The notes under the pieces: model-generated
Database searches by the model: none
What the model was told of the DNA's origin: nothing
The model's input: only the letters and a program-made list of their open reading frames with translations
Assembly: GCA_041859875.1 (NCBI GenBank)
Contig: JBFLFY010000002.1
Location: forward strand, 62,001-126,000
Length of the DNA stretch: 64,000 nt
Reading direction: 5' to 3'
Origin: Thermocaproicibacter sp041859875
Lineage (GTDB): Bacteria; Bacillota; Clostridia; Oscillospirales; Acutalibacteraceae
Part shown: piece by piece, positions 1 to 7,849 of the stretch
Position numbering within the stretch: position 1 is the stretch's first letter
Layout of the letters: every line of letters begins with the position of its first letter
Program-made: the position numbers and the translations under genes

Positions 1-26
1 AACTGCAAATGTGAGTTGCTTTGCCA

Positions 27-55
27 AAATTAATAACAATAACTGTTATTAATTT
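27..55. promoter_or_regulatory. Inverted repeat, possible operator of a gene left of the window
   Basis: Two perfect 12-base arms (27-38 and 44-55) flank a 5-base spacer in AT-rich DNA. No gene starts rightward from here, and the first gene on the right ends at 237 reading leftward, so the element would most naturally belong to a gene off the left edge. The regulator is unknown. An AT-rich cruciform with no function is the alternative. Confidence 0.4.
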
Positions 56-160
56 ATGATTCTATAGTATCACAGCTAGATGACTCTGTCAACTATTTTT
101 TTACATTGAAATCATAGCCTTTAAAATTAATAATTTGATTAATAAAAGGATAAAATCAAA

Positions 161-210
161 GAAAGGCTTCCAGCCGCAGTAACATAAAGCGACAGCTGGA
201 AGCCCTTTCA
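161..210 (-). terminator. Hairpin terminator-like structure after the NifX-like gene
   Basis: A 10-base GC-rich stem (165-174 with 195-204), extended by the partly paired GAAAG/CTTTC flanks, encloses a 20-base loop. On the minus strand it is followed by a short T-rich stretch. It lies directly downstream of the NifX-like gene and so probably ends the leftward transcript. The long loop and weak T-run lower confidence. Confidence 0.55.
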
Positions 211-236
211 ACGATATTTTCAATTCTATCTAGTCA

Positions 237-608
237 TTATTTGTCTGCATGGTGGCCTTCGCAGGTACTTTCAAATTTGTGCTCATGGCATACGCTTCCA
301 ACGGATTTCAGACTGCCTTGCAGATACCTGTCAACAGTCTCGCCTGCATCGCCGGCCGCACCGGAAATGACCTCAATCTTTTTCTCGTTGAAAATGTCGA
401 TAGCGCCGCCGCCGATTCCTCCGGCTATGACCGTATTCACTCCAAGATTATTCAGAAAATTCGGCAGAAACCCCGGCTTGTGGCCTGGGTTTGGGTAGAA
501 CTGGGAACTGGTAACTTTCCCATTTTCAGCTGTAAAAAGCTGAAAGCCCTCACAATGACCAAAGTGCTCTGAAACATTTTTACCGTCACATGCAACTGCA
601 ATTGTCAT
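237..608 (-). CDS. NifX/NifB-type dinitrogenase iron-molybdenum cofactor-binding family protein
   Basis: This is a 123-residue single-domain protein of the NifX/NafY fold. It begins TIAVACDGKNVSEHFGHCEGF, the usual opening of this family including the conserved HFGH segment, and carries the GIGGGAIDIF turn. Characterised members bind iron-sulfur or iron-molybdenum cofactors or their precursors. No nitrogenase genes are visible, so a role in general Fe-S or metal cluster handling is more likely than nitrogen fixation. The C-terminus is rich in His and Cys (CHEHKF, CEGHH), possibly metal-binding. The ATG at 608 is preferred over the in-frame TTG at 614 because AAAGGA lies 8 bases upstream. It directly follows the C_GCAxxG_C_C gene. 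Confidence 0.85.
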   Translation of the reverse strand: MTIAVACDGKNVSEHFGHCEGFQLFTAENGKVTSSQFYPNPGHKPGFLPNFLNNLGVNTVIAGGIGGGAIDIFNEKKIEVISGAAGDAGETVDRYLQGSLKSVGSVCHEHKFESTCEGHHADK

Positions 609-610
609 AC

Positions 611-1072
611 TCAATTTCCTTTCTGATTTTCCTCTTCAAAAAATTCGTCCAAAATTTTGGCCGCCATTCCAACGAGCTCCGCACAGGGGCGTTTTTTGTA
701 ATAGTTTTCTGTTCTTGCTTCCGGGGTGGGGCTGTCATGCTTTTGGCCAAACCCTAAAAGCTCCCTGCAAACGATAGAGCCATTTTCCTGCTCAAATCTT
801 TTTGCCAGTTTTTGAACCTTTTGGTAGTGCTGTGTTTTTAAAGAACCGTCTTTTGGGTCGGTATAACCTTCTTTCAGGCCCAATACCAGAAACATTCCTG
901 ACACGGCTCCGCAGACTTCACGCAGCCTACCCATACCGCCACCAAAAGACGATGACAGTTTCAGTGCTGTTTCCTCGTCCATTCCCAGTTCTTTGCTGAA
1001 AGCCGCAAAAACGGACTGGGAACAGTTATATCCCTGCTTGAACAGTGCTACCGCGCGTTCCTCATGAGTCAT
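611..1072 (-). CDS. C_GCAxxG_C_C family protein (putative redox-active cysteine protein)
   Basis: This protein of about 153 residues has the spaced cysteine pattern of the C_GCAxxG_C_C family: GYNCSQSV near residue 18, VCGAVSG near 55, SIVCRELLG near 103 and RPCAELVG near 129. The family is common in anaerobes and is thought to be redox-active or metal-binding, but its biochemical role is unknown. The start at 1072 has a strong GGGAGG site just upstream; a longer open frame to 1141 would overlap the upstream flavin reductase gene. It sits between that gene and the NifX-like gene with tight spacing, so the three are probably co-transcribed. Confidence 0.8.
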   Translation of the reverse strand: MTHEERAVALFKQGYNCSQSVFAAFSKELGMDEETALKLSSSFGGGMGRLREVCGAVSGMFLVLGLKEGYTDPKDGSLKTQHYQKVQKLAKRFEQENGSIVCRELLGFGQKHDSPTPEARTENYYKKRPCAELVGMAAKILDEFFEEENQKGN

Positions 1073-1106
1073 TCCTTTCCTCCCTTTCCAATGTGAATTT
1101 GAAGTT

Positions 1107-1598
1107 TCACAAAAGCTTGATTTTAGAGAAGTCAATATCACCGTTTTCTTTCAGCAGCGACTTATCGCAGTGCACCACCTCGACTTTTCCAATGAACATT
1201 TCGTGGGAACCTGTCATAATGGAATCGACAACGGAACATTCCATGTTAACTGGGCAATCGGCCAGAACCGGGGCATTAATTTTTTCCCCTTCCGCAACAG
1301 CTGCACCGCATTTTGTCAGTTTGTCCTCGTCCCGCCCGCTGTGGCTGCCGAGGTAATCAAACATCTCTTTCTGCTCCGCCCCGACAAGGTTGACAACAAA
1401 GCACTTTGTTTCCTTTATCATGTGGTAAGAATACCGGGATGGGACAATCCCAATCATCACCATAGGCGGAGCATAACTGCAGTTGCCGCAGTAGGCCACG
1501 GCAAGCGCATTGTTTTTTCCGTCCGCTCCCCGGCATGACACCAGAATCTTCGGTGCTGGCTGAAGGCAGGACTTCATGTTCGCATTTGCTTTTTCCAT
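1107..1598 (-). CDS. Flavin reductase-like domain protein (flavoredoxin type)
   Basis: This 163-residue FMN-binding split-barrel protein has features of flavoredoxins: an N-terminal PAPKILVSCRG strand, the NALAVAYCGNCSYAPPMVMIGI core, SRYSYHMI and a C-terminal HEMFIGKVEVVH segment. Such proteins bind FMN and pass electrons between NAD(P)H or ferredoxin and acceptors; the acceptor here is unknown. Start: ATG at 1598 with AAGGAG 9 bases upstream. It shares a strand with the metallo-beta-lactamase hydrolase upstream and the C_GCAxxG_C_C and NifX-like genes downstream, which suggests a common redox or metal role. Confidence 0.85.
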   Translation of the reverse strand: MEKANANMKSCLQPAPKILVSCRGADGKNNALAVAYCGNCSYAPPMVMIGIVPSRYSYHMIKETKCFVVNLVGAEQKEMFDYLGSHSGRDEDKLTKCGAAVAEGEKINAPVLADCPVNMECSVVDSIMTGSHEMFIGKVEVVHCDKSLLKENGDIDFSKIKLL

Positions 1599-1674
1599 TG
1601 AATAAGTCTCCTTTTTATCATTTTAGCCAACTTTGAATATTTTACTATTCAGCCAGGCAAACCGGCCTGAGGCT

Positions 1675-2499
1675 TCACAATTCAAGAGAATCTCCCGCTT
1701 TCAGAAGCAGGCACCGATCCCCGAACTGCTTTTTCATTTCGAAAGCCGCGGTTAAGCCTGTGCAGTGCAGGGGAATGATTTTTTGTATCTTCAGGTCATT
1801 CAAAAACTGGAAGGTTTTTTGCAGGCGCTCTGGACCAACATTTTCTAAATGCATTCCGCCAATCACCGCACGGATACTCTTTCCCGGAAAAAGAGTGGTA
1901 ACATATCGCAGACAATTTGCGACACCAGGGTGACTGCATCCAAGGAAAACAGACAGGCCACCGTCGTCAATTACAAGTATCTGCTCGTCGCAAAACAAAT
2001 CTTTTTGTTTGGGGCCGCCGTTTTCACTGAAGCAAAACCCTTTCGGCTCCTGTTCAAAATCCACAGTATAGGGTATCTCGGAACACAAGGCAGCATCCGG
2101 CATGATAAGAGTTTGGCCTTCTACGGGTACAATGCGGTCACGAATCATTTTGTAGTCGTCCAATTTCCATGGGATTCCAATTCTTCGGTAGCCTTTTAAA
2201 CTGGAGCTTGCGGCATATTTCTGCTTAAAAGCGGAAGGATGCACGTAAATATTGGGGAATCTGGCAGCCGGGAAATACGGTAAGCCACCACAGTGGTCAT
2301 AATGGCCATGGCTCAAAACAATTGCATCCGTTTTTCTTAAATTCAGCCTCATATGCGCAGCATTTTTACAGTACACATCAGACTGACCCGTATCAAAAAG
2401 GATATTGCTGCCCTGATGTTCAATCAGAATTGACAACCCGTGTTCCGCCAGAAGACCTCGTTTCCGAACAATGTTGTCCGTCAGAATATGGATTCTCAT
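1675..2499 (-). CDS. Metallo-beta-lactamase-fold hydrolase, MptA/RFAP-synthase-like
   Basis: This protein of about 274 residues has the metal-binding motif SHGHYDHCGG (HxHxDH) near residue 65, a GCSHPGVAN motif near 190 and a late HCTG motif. It resembles proteins annotated as 7,8-dihydropterin-6-yl-methyl-aminobenzene phosphate synthase homologues, which bind two metal ions. The true substrate in bacteria is not known. An ATG at 2499 is chosen because AAAGGGG lies 7 bases upstream; an in-frame TTG one codon earlier is less well spaced. It lies between the DUF134 regulator and the flavoredoxin gene on the same strand. Confidence 0.8.
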   Translation of the reverse strand: MRIHILTDNIVRKRGLLAEHGLSILIEHQGSNILFDTGQSDVYCKNAAHMRLNLRKTDAIVLSHGHYDHCGGLPYFPAARFPNIYVHPSAFKQKYAASSSLKGYRRIGIPWKLDDYKMIRDRIVPVEGQTLIMPDAALCSEIPYTVDFEQEPKGFCFSENGGPKQKDLFCDEQILVIDDGGLSVFLGCSHPGVANCLRYVTTLFPGKSIRAVIGGMHLENVGPERLQKTFQFLNDLKIQKIIPLHCTGLTAAFEMKKQFGDRCLLLKAGDSLEL

Positions 2500-2590
2500 C
2501 AAAAGTCCCCTTTGGATTACTTCAGTTATGGCCTAATGCTCAAAACATATTTTAGCTCAGTTATGAGCATATGTCAATATTGGAAGCAAC

Positions 2591-2615
2591 AAAAAAGGAA
2601 CGTGCTTTACGTTCC
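2591..2615 (-). terminator. Rho-independent terminator of the DUF134 gene
   Basis: A perfect 7-base stem (2597-2603 with 2609-2615) with a 5-base loop is followed on the minus strand by six T. It lies 8 bases past the DUF134 stop codon. It separates this regulator from the MBL-flavoredoxin-NifX unit, which therefore probably has its own promoter. Confidence 0.85.
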
Positions 2616-2623
2616 CTGAAGCA

Positions 2624-3112
2624 TTAGTCACTGCTGCCAAACCTGCAGCAGTTCCGCCTGCAGAATTTCCCCTTGCAGTCCCGGCGGCAGACGATTCTTT
2701 TTGAGCCACAGCCCGGGCAGGCATAATCGCCGCTTTTAATAGCTTTCATGTTTTCAAAACTTTCCGACCATTCTTTTCCACAGTCCAGGCATTTTACCGG
2801 GCAAATGTTTCTGGTAAAGTTTCCGCCTTCAATGTGTATTGTTTTTCCGTTAATCAGGCTGTCCGCAATTTTCTCCCGGCCTGAAATAAGAATTCTCTGA
2901 AACGTTGGGCGCGAAACTTCCATTTTTTCTGCGCACTCTTCCTGCTCCAGGCCTTCCAGGTCTTTTAGGCGGATTGCCTCCAGCTCTTCCAGTTTTAAAA
3001 TATTCTCCGGCACTTCCTGCAATTCCGTTTCAGAGGGCACGAAGAACTGAACAGCAGGAACATTTTCAATTTTTCTCCACTTTGTAGGTCTGGCCAAATT
3101 TATCAGCTCCAT
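2624..3112 (-). CDS. DUF134 helix-turn-helix protein with C-terminal cysteine-rich zinc-ribbon-like tail
   Basis: The N-terminal half matches the DUF134 family of predicted DNA-binding proteins: LARPTKWRKIENVP, LEELEAIRLKDLEGLEQEECAEKMEVSRPTFQRIL (conserved helix-turn-helix region, roughly residues 40-75), then SGREKIADSLINGK. The C-terminal part (about residues 100-162) holds two CxxC pairs (CLDCG and CPGCG) of a zinc ribbon, followed by a short tail with five more cysteines. DUF134 genes often neighbour NifX-like genes in anaerobes, as here, so it may regulate the adjacent redox cluster; this is inference. The ATG at 3112 is taken as the start; an in-frame TTG at 3124 is possible and neither has a strong ribosome site. 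Confidence 0.8.
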   Translation of the reverse strand: MELINLARPTKWRKIENVPAVQFFVPSETELQEVPENILKLEELEAIRLKDLEGLEQEECAEKMEVSRPTFQRILISGREKIADSLINGKTIHIEGGNFTRNICPVKCLDCGKEWSESFENMKAIKSGDYACPGCGSKRIVCRRDCKGKFCRRNCCRFGSSD

Positions 3113-3272
3113 TTTACAGGCCAAATTGATAACCCAAGTTTACTATCGTTAAAATACAAAGTCAATGAATGGCACATAAAACATCGCTGTTTACAGTGTT
3201 AAAAAGCCATCACCTGGTGTTTGCAGATAATCCGGATTTTTATATTTTTGAAATTGTGAAAGTTTTGATTAT

Positions 3273-3695
3273 TTGCGGTGTAGCTGCCGGTACGAAGAGC
3301 TGTACTCCAAAAAGCGCGGGGATTATTCAAGCTCACTGGGCAAGACGGTTTCGGAAGTCTTTGGCTCCGTTGGGGAACTGATTCAGTCAAAATTTGAAGG
3401 GACGGAAAGCATCCGGGACCTGAAACAGGGCGAAGGCCGGGTAATCAATTTTGAGGGGCAGAAAGCCGGTATTTACCGGGGCGCCGACGACTATGTTACA
3501 GTACTCGACATCTCCTGCACACACATGACTACAGAGCTGAACTTTAATAATGCGGAAAAAACCTGGGACTGCCCTGCGCATGGAGGAAGATTTGCCGCCT
3601 CAGACGGAAAACTTCTGGAAGGGCCGCCAAAAGACCCGCTGAAAATTTTGTACCAGGGAAAGTTCTCGGATTTAGAAACAGATGACGAAAGGTGA
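3273..3695 (+). pseudogene. C-terminal remnant of a FAD-dependent oxidoreductase with Rieske domain
   Basis: The frame encodes the end of a fused FAD oxidoreductase/Rieske protein of the YhfW type. It opens with the family segment around ELYSKKR and continues into a Rieske [2Fe-2S] domain with both ligand motifs, CTH (near residue 82) and CPAH (near 99), plus the AEKTWDCPAHGGRF signature. Relatives carry roughly 350 or more residues of FAD domain before this point; nothing recognisable precedes it, and an in-frame stop lies at 3249. The frame opens only at a TTG with no ribosome site. It is read as a truncated gene, although an independently expressed small Rieske protein cannot be excluded. 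Confidence 0.7.
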
Positions 3696-3961
3696 AATTC
3701 AAAGTGTTCTCGGCCGCAAGGATGCGCAGGAGTTTTGCAAATGGTATGGGATTACCGCCGCAGGAAATTTCGAGGGAAAAAGCATTCCAAACCTGATTGC
3801 AAACAACAGATATGAAGAAAGGAATCAGCAGGAATTGGCGGAAGCTGCTCCCTTTACAAAAGATTATCCGGTTCCTTCCGAAGGGACCGTTTACTATTTG
3901 TGCAAAAACGGTCACTAATTTACAGGATTTCCTGCGCCTGCTGAATGAAGAGAAAGCATGA
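3682..3961 (+). pseudogene. Internally deleted and frameshifted remnant of a DUF255 thioredoxin-domain protein (YyaL/SSP411 type)
   Basis: Residues 1-47 (EIQSVLG...FCKWYGIT...GNFEGKSIPNLI) match the middle of DUF255 thioredoxin-domain proteins. The next residues (PFTKDYPVPSEGTVYYLCKNG) match their extreme C-terminus, so about 300 residues between are missing. The frame stops at 3918, but another frame from about 3917 reads TNLQDFLRLLNEEKA and stops at 3961, the expected family end, showing a frameshift as well. The N-terminal thioredoxin part is absent. It overlaps the end of the Rieske remnant. A clear decaying gene. Confidence 0.75.
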
Positions 3962-3998
3962 AAGCTTCCACGCTTTGCCATACAGCTTACAAACGCTA

Positions 3999-4886
3999 TT
4001 AACGACGGATTAACTCAACCGCATTGTGAAGATTCGTAATTTCAACGGTCTGCGGTTTTCCGGCGTACTCTCCGTCTATGGTCCAATCCGTGGGAGTTTC
4101 AAAGCTGAGAACAATATCATCCGTGCTGAAAAATTCAATATTTTCATTATTAAAATGATGGTGGTGCAGGTCATGCACCACATTCTGAAATTCAATCACG
4201 TTTTTCGGGTCACGAATCAGCAGCACTTCAAATTTTCCATCGTTCAGGCTAATATCGGCAGGCTTCAGGTGCAGTACGCCTCCGATAGAAATTGAGTTCG
4301 ATACACTGCCAAAAATATAGCTGCCGCTCTCTTCGTGGCCGTTGCATCTGATTTTGATAGTATAAGGCTGTATCTCATTTACGCTTTTGATGCCTCCCAA
4401 GACATATGCCAAATGGCCAAAACGGTTTTTGAGCCACTGCGGAGTTGCATAGGACACCTTCGTAAAAGCGCCGAATGAAGCAATGTAAGTAAAGCACTGT
4501 GAATGATTAAAAACTCCAACGTCCTGCTGGGTCGGAACGCCATTTACAACAATTTTGGCGGCTTTCTGAAGATTGGAAGGAATCTGCAGCGTTTTCGCCA
4601 TATCATTTGTTGTGCCAGCCGGCAAATAGCCGATTGGCTTTTTTTCATCCAGCCGCATAATTCCGTTTATTACTTCATTCAGCGTTCCGTCCCCGCCGCA
4701 GCAAACAATAATATCAGCGTCTGAAGAATATTTTTTTACAAATTCTTCGGCATCGCCTTTTTTGGTCGTTGAAAGCACAGTTACGCCAAAATTTTGGTTT
4801 CGAAACCAATCGGCAATGCGAAATACGTGCGATTTTTTCCCGGTAATTCCGGCTGCTGGGTTAATAATTAATAGGATTTTTCGCAT
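3999..4886 (-). CDS. Diacylglycerol/lipid kinase family protein (YegS/DagK type)
   Basis: This protein of about 295 residues begins MRKILLIINPAAG and has the catalytic nucleotide-binding signature CGGDGTLNEVINGI (near residues 63-76), then PIGYLPAGTTNDMAKTL, both diagnostic of the DAGK catalytic family. The C-terminal beta-sandwich half ends with WTIDGEYAG. Members phosphorylate diacylglycerol, undecaprenol or related lipids at the cytoplasmic membrane face; DAG recycling from lipoteichoic acid synthesis is the usual role in Firmicutes. The start at 4886 has GGAGGAAC upstream; a longer frame to 4931 lacks a ribosome site. It is transcribed away from corA. Confidence 0.88.
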   Translation of the reverse strand: MRKILLIINPAAGITGKKSHVFRIADWFRNQNFGVTVLSTTKKGDAEEFVKKYSSDADIIVCCGGDGTLNEVINGIMRLDEKKPIGYLPAGTTNDMAKTLQIPSNLQKAAKIVVNGVPTQQDVGVFNHSQCFTYIASFGAFTKVSYATPQWLKNRFGHLAYVLGGIKSVNEIQPYTIKIRCNGHEESGSYIFGSVSNSISIGGVLHLKPADISLNDGKFEVLLIRDPKNVIEFQNVVHDLHHHHFNNENIEFFSTDDIVLSFETPTDWTIDGEYAGKPQTVEITNLHNAVELIRR

Positions 4887-5027
4887 ACAAAGTTCCTCCA
4901 ATATGTAGACAGAAGAGCTGATAAAGAACAATCTATTCTATTGTAACACCCTCAATAAAAATTACAATCGCAATAAAATGAACAATTTTCAGCGCCGCTT
5001 TCTAAGCGTCCAGAAGGTTTGTACCCA

Positions 5028-5056
5028 TTGAGGCCGCCGGCTTTTCATGGTATAAT
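5028..5056 (+). promoter_or_regulatory. Sigma-A-type promoter of corA
   Basis: TTGAGG (5028-5033) and a perfect TATAAT (5051-5056) are separated by 17 bases. They lie about 57 bases before the preferred corA start, with no other gene between. Spacing and direction fit corA. Confidence 0.75.
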
Positions 5057-5113
5057 TTTTGCATCAATTTCGGCAGCAGCCGAAAAATGAAGCGAAAAAG
5101 GAAGCCAAGCTGC

Positions 5114-5944
5114 ATGATAGCCATTTATAAAGCAGGGAACACCGAAAAGCTGCAGGAATGTCTTGGAAAAGATTTGTACACTCGTCAAAGCACCAGGCGG
5201 CACCTGTGTGTACCTCTCAAAGAACGCGCCTATTTTTTGGCCTTTTGCTGGTGCAATATGGAGAATACCCGTACGAGCAATGAGCGGCAGTGCATCTACT
5301 GCAGCGCCGAAGATTTTCTGTTTTTTGGTGACAGTCCGCGCTGTATAAAAATTGTGCAGGCCATGCCGAAAGACGCAGAACCTTTTCAAGTGCTGATTGA
5401 TTTTTTCTTTCAGCTGACTGGCGGCGACGTTGACAGGCTGGAACGCTTTGAAAACAGCATTAACGAGCTGGAGCTTAGCATACTGCAAACAGAAAAGCCG
5501 ATGAAGGGCGTCAGCCTGCGCATTATCGAAATGCGGCGCTCCCTGCTGAAAATCAAGCGGTATTATGAACAGCTGGGTACAGTCACCGACCGCCTCGCGG
5601 AGAACGAAAACGGATTGATTCCCCAAAAGCTTGTACCCCGCTGTGAGGCTTTGAACCGCCATATCCACTACCTGATAAAATCAGTCACTGAGCTGCGCGA
5701 ATTTGTTACGCAGGTAAGGGAAGCTTACCAGGCTCAAATAGACATTGAACAGAACCAAATTATGAAAATCTTCACAGTCATTACCGGAATTTTTCTTCCG
5801 CTGACCCTCATTGTCGGCTGGTATGGCATGAACTTTCAGATACCGGAACTAGGCTGGCAGCACGGCTACTTGTATGTTACCCTGCTGAGCCTAGGAATCT
5901 GTGGCTTCAGCTGCTGGATGTTTAAAAGGAAAAAATGGTTTTAA
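5114..5944 (+). CDS. corA: CorA-family divalent cation transporter
   Basis: This protein of about 276 residues belongs to the CorA magnesium/cobalt transporter family. The long helical cytoplasmic region (about residues 100-215) is followed by two C-terminal membrane segments joined at the signature YGMNF (near residue 238), the ion-selectivity GMN motif. It ends in a basic tail KRKKW, as is typical. It probably mediates Mg2+ uptake as a pentamer. The ATG at 5114 has AAGGA about 10 bases upstream; an ATG at 5087 in frame is an alternative adding 9 residues. Its last codons overlap by 4 bases with the convergent small gene at 5941. Confidence 0.85.
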   Translation: MIAIYKAGNTEKLQECLGKDLYTRQSTRRHLCVPLKERAYFLAFCWCNMENTRTSNERQCIYCSAEDFLFFGDSPRCIKIVQAMPKDAEPFQVLIDFFFQLTGGDVDRLERFENSINELELSILQTEKPMKGVSLRIIEMRRSLLKIKRYYEQLGTVTDRLAENENGLIPQKLVPRCEALNRHIHYLIKSVTELREFVTQVREAYQAQIDIEQNQIMKIFTVITGIFLPLTLIVGWYGMNFQIPELGWQHGYLYVTLLSLGICGFSCWMFKRKKWF

Positions 5945-6201
5945 CATGAAGCCTTTCCTTTCTGCAGCTCTTTTACTGCATCCTCCAAGGCTTTGAACCG
6001 GTCTTCGGTCTGCTTGTCACTGCAGGCACTTTGGCACGCTTCCTGCTGCGCAGACCACGTCATCATCAGGCCGCCAACCGATGCGAGTGCATTGCCGAGG
6101 ATATTCAATTCGACCGCACTTCGCCCACTGCTCACAGCGATAGCAATCAGCGCTATGAGCACGGTCGTACTGCAGGGGTTTGTGCACTTCGATTCATCCA
6201 T
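5941..6201 (-). CDS. Small DUF6774-like hypothetical protein
   Basis: A small protein of 86 residues with a Cys-containing N-terminus (SKCTNPCSTTVLIALIAIAV), a segment resembling ELNILGNALASVGGLMMTW, and a Cys-rich middle followed by a short charged helix. The pattern recalls the small clostridial DUF6774-type proteins, whose function is unknown. The hydrophobic N-terminal stretch may associate with the membrane. A GTG start at 6210 is equally possible. It converges with corA and overlaps its end by 4 bases. Moderate confidence that it is expressed. Confidence 0.5.
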   Translation of the reverse strand: MDESKCTNPCSTTVLIALIAIAVSSGRSAVELNILGNALASVGGLMMTWSAQQEACQSACSDKQTEDRFKALEDAVKELQKGKASC

Positions 6202-6336
6202 TTTTATCACCAGATTATTTTATGCATCTGCTGTAAGATTTGTTTGAGCCAGTAATGTGAACCTTATTTTCCTTTGCTGCTGTATTTCTCATAAACCGTG
6301 TCGTTGGTGGAAGTGAACTTTTAAAAATAGGCATAA

Positions 6337-6362
6337 GAAAAGGGCGACCGAAAAGTCGTCCT
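6337..6362 (-). terminator. Probable terminator of the HxxxD acyltransferase-like gene
   Basis: A 7-base GC-rich stem with one mismatch (6342-6348 with 6355-6361) is followed on the minus strand by TTTTCTT. It lies about 40 bases beyond the stop codon at 6401. Confidence 0.55.
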
Positions 6363-6400
6363 CAAAAGCCGTGATTTATGAAAGCTGATAAAAAAGCGGC

Positions 6401-7675
6401 TTAGTTTTGAAGAGGAGCGATTGTTTCGTTATGCAGTTCCTGCATCAATTCACTTAAAAAACCGGCGATTGTTATTCTGTCTTTTTCGGTTCCATGCAGG
6501 TTAATACAAAACGTTGCTTCATCATCGTATGTAGTAAGGGAAACCTGTATATTTGGAATGTATTTAATAGAACCTGTCATATAAGCATCCAGCATTTCGG
6601 TATTGCCAAAAGCAAGCTTATTCTTATCCAGAATTCCAATATTCGTAAAAGCTACAGGAGGATTTGTAAAATATTTTTTCAGGATGCCATAAGCAATTTT
6701 GTAAGGGAATACCGTAAAAAGCTTCTCTAAGAGGGCAATATTTTTGATGCAGCCCAAATCATTTTTTTGTACATCCATATTCTTTTTAACTTTAAAAAGC
6801 GTACTTTCAAAGCTGTCACCCAAATCCGAACCAACATAGCAGGAAAGGTTTGAAACCAGGTTGCAGACCCCCGCCGCCTGATGCTTTGGGAGGAATCTTC
6901 TTAAATCGATAGCACAGGGCAAAGGGGCAGTATACCCAAAGGTACGGGTAAGGACTCGCAGAAGAGCGGTCATCATAATGTCATTGACACTGGCCTGGCG
7001 GTCTTTCGCATACTTTTTCAAAAGGCGGAACTCTTGACGCGGAATTTTGCTGATTTCAATAAAGGGGTTGGAGAGGTCGCCCTCAAAGTTAAATTTTTGA
7101 TTTCCATGAGGGTTTAGCGGGGCTTTGGAACAATAAATCTTCCTTCGGTCACTCATGGAATGCGCTTTTAAAATCTGCCGAACACTTCGGTCCCGAATCA
7201 TAGAAGGCATCTGAATTTGTTTTTGCTCTTCTAATGAAGTATAGGCTGCGGCAAAAGCATAAAGAACTTCTTTAAAACCGGCAGCATCACACAGCATATG
7301 GTTTATGATAACGCAGAGAGTGTCCGCCTTTTGTCCTCGTATAACACCGATCGCAATCTGTGGGCCATGCCTTAAATCCAGCTCCTGGCAAAGAAACTTT
7401 TGAACACTTAGGCTGGAGTCCTCTGTTTTAATAAGCGATACCATCCGGCTTGACGAATAGCCATAATCCACCCATGCTGGGCGATGCAGAGAGGTATCTT
7501 CATAGCCGCAGCGAATAAGAGGAAAAGCGTCTGCTAAACAATCCGCCGCCTGCTGAATCCTCTCGTAGTTTAATTTGTCTGAAAACTTCGCGGCAAAATG
7601 CAGAACATGATTATTAATCCGTTTTACCTTAAATAAATTCTGAAAGATGTCCCATGCTTCCACATGATATTTCAT
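6401..7675 (-). CDS. Condensation-domain/alcohol acyltransferase-like protein with HxxxD motif
   Basis: This 424-residue protein resembles the CoA-dependent acyltransferase/condensation superfamily. It has the active-site motif NHMLCDAAG with H126 and D130 in the HxxxDxxG arrangement, and a DLRRFLPKHQAAGVCNLVSNL region (about residues 253-273) typical of the DFG-side loop of such folds. Stand-alone members include alcohol O-acetyltransferases and lipid or polyketide acyltransferases. The substrate cannot be told. The ATG is preceded by GAGGAGAG. It is divergent from a TetR regulator, with a large palindrome between them, so it is the likely regulated target. Confidence 0.65.
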   Translation of the reverse strand: MKYHVEAWDIFQNLFKVKRINNHVLHFAAKFSDKLNYERIQQAADCLADAFPLIRCGYEDTSLHRPAWVDYGYSSSRMVSLIKTEDSSLSVQKFLCQELDLRHGPQIAIGVIRGQKADTLCVIINHMLCDAAGFKEVLYAFAAAYTSLEEQKQIQMPSMIRDRSVRQILKAHSMSDRRKIYCSKAPLNPHGNQKFNFEGDLSNPFIEISKIPRQEFRLLKKYAKDRQASVNDIMMTALLRVLTRTFGYTAPLPCAIDLRRFLPKHQAAGVCNLVSNLSCYVGSDLGDSFESTLFKVKKNMDVQKNDLGCIKNIALLEKLFTVFPYKIAYGILKKYFTNPPVAFTNIGILDKNKLAFGNTEMLDAYMTGSIKYIPNIQVSLTTYDDEATFCINLHGTEKDRITIAGFLSELMQELHNETIAPLQN

Positions 7676-7705
7676 TTAGGCTTCTCTCCTCGTAAAATAA
7701 CAGGT

Positions 7706-7745
7706 TATAATATAAATTCGAACAGTGATTCGAATTTATATTATA
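7706..7745. promoter_or_regulatory. Perfect 17-bp inverted repeat, probable TetR operator
   Basis: The arms at 7706-7722 and 7729-7745 are perfect inverted repeats with a 6-base spacer (CAGTGA) and an ATTCGAA core. The element lies between the divergent acyltransferase-like gene (start 7675) and tetR (start 7850), about 30 bases from the former, so it would overlap its promoter or leader. A half-like TTCGAA recurs at about 7773. Binding by the neighbouring TetR protein is inference. Confidence 0.75.
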
Positions 7746-7794
7746 GTCCATCTCCGCCCTATGTCAATATTTTTCGAACACATATTCAAAATAA

Positions 7795-7823
7795 TTGACT
7801 GCTATGCCGCTGCATTATAAAAT
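7795..7823 (+). promoter_or_regulatory. Promoter of the tetR-family gene
   Basis: TTGACT (7795-7800) and TAAAAT (7818-7823) are spaced by 17 bases. They lie 26 bases before the regulator start, downstream of the palindrome. Confidence 0.55.
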
Positions 7824-7849
7824 AGACTTAGGGTAGGAGGAATATTACA

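Noticed and set aside
5045..5668. Open frame (207 codons) opposite corA
   Set aside because: Antisense to the CorA cytoplasmic domain; no motif or ribosome site.
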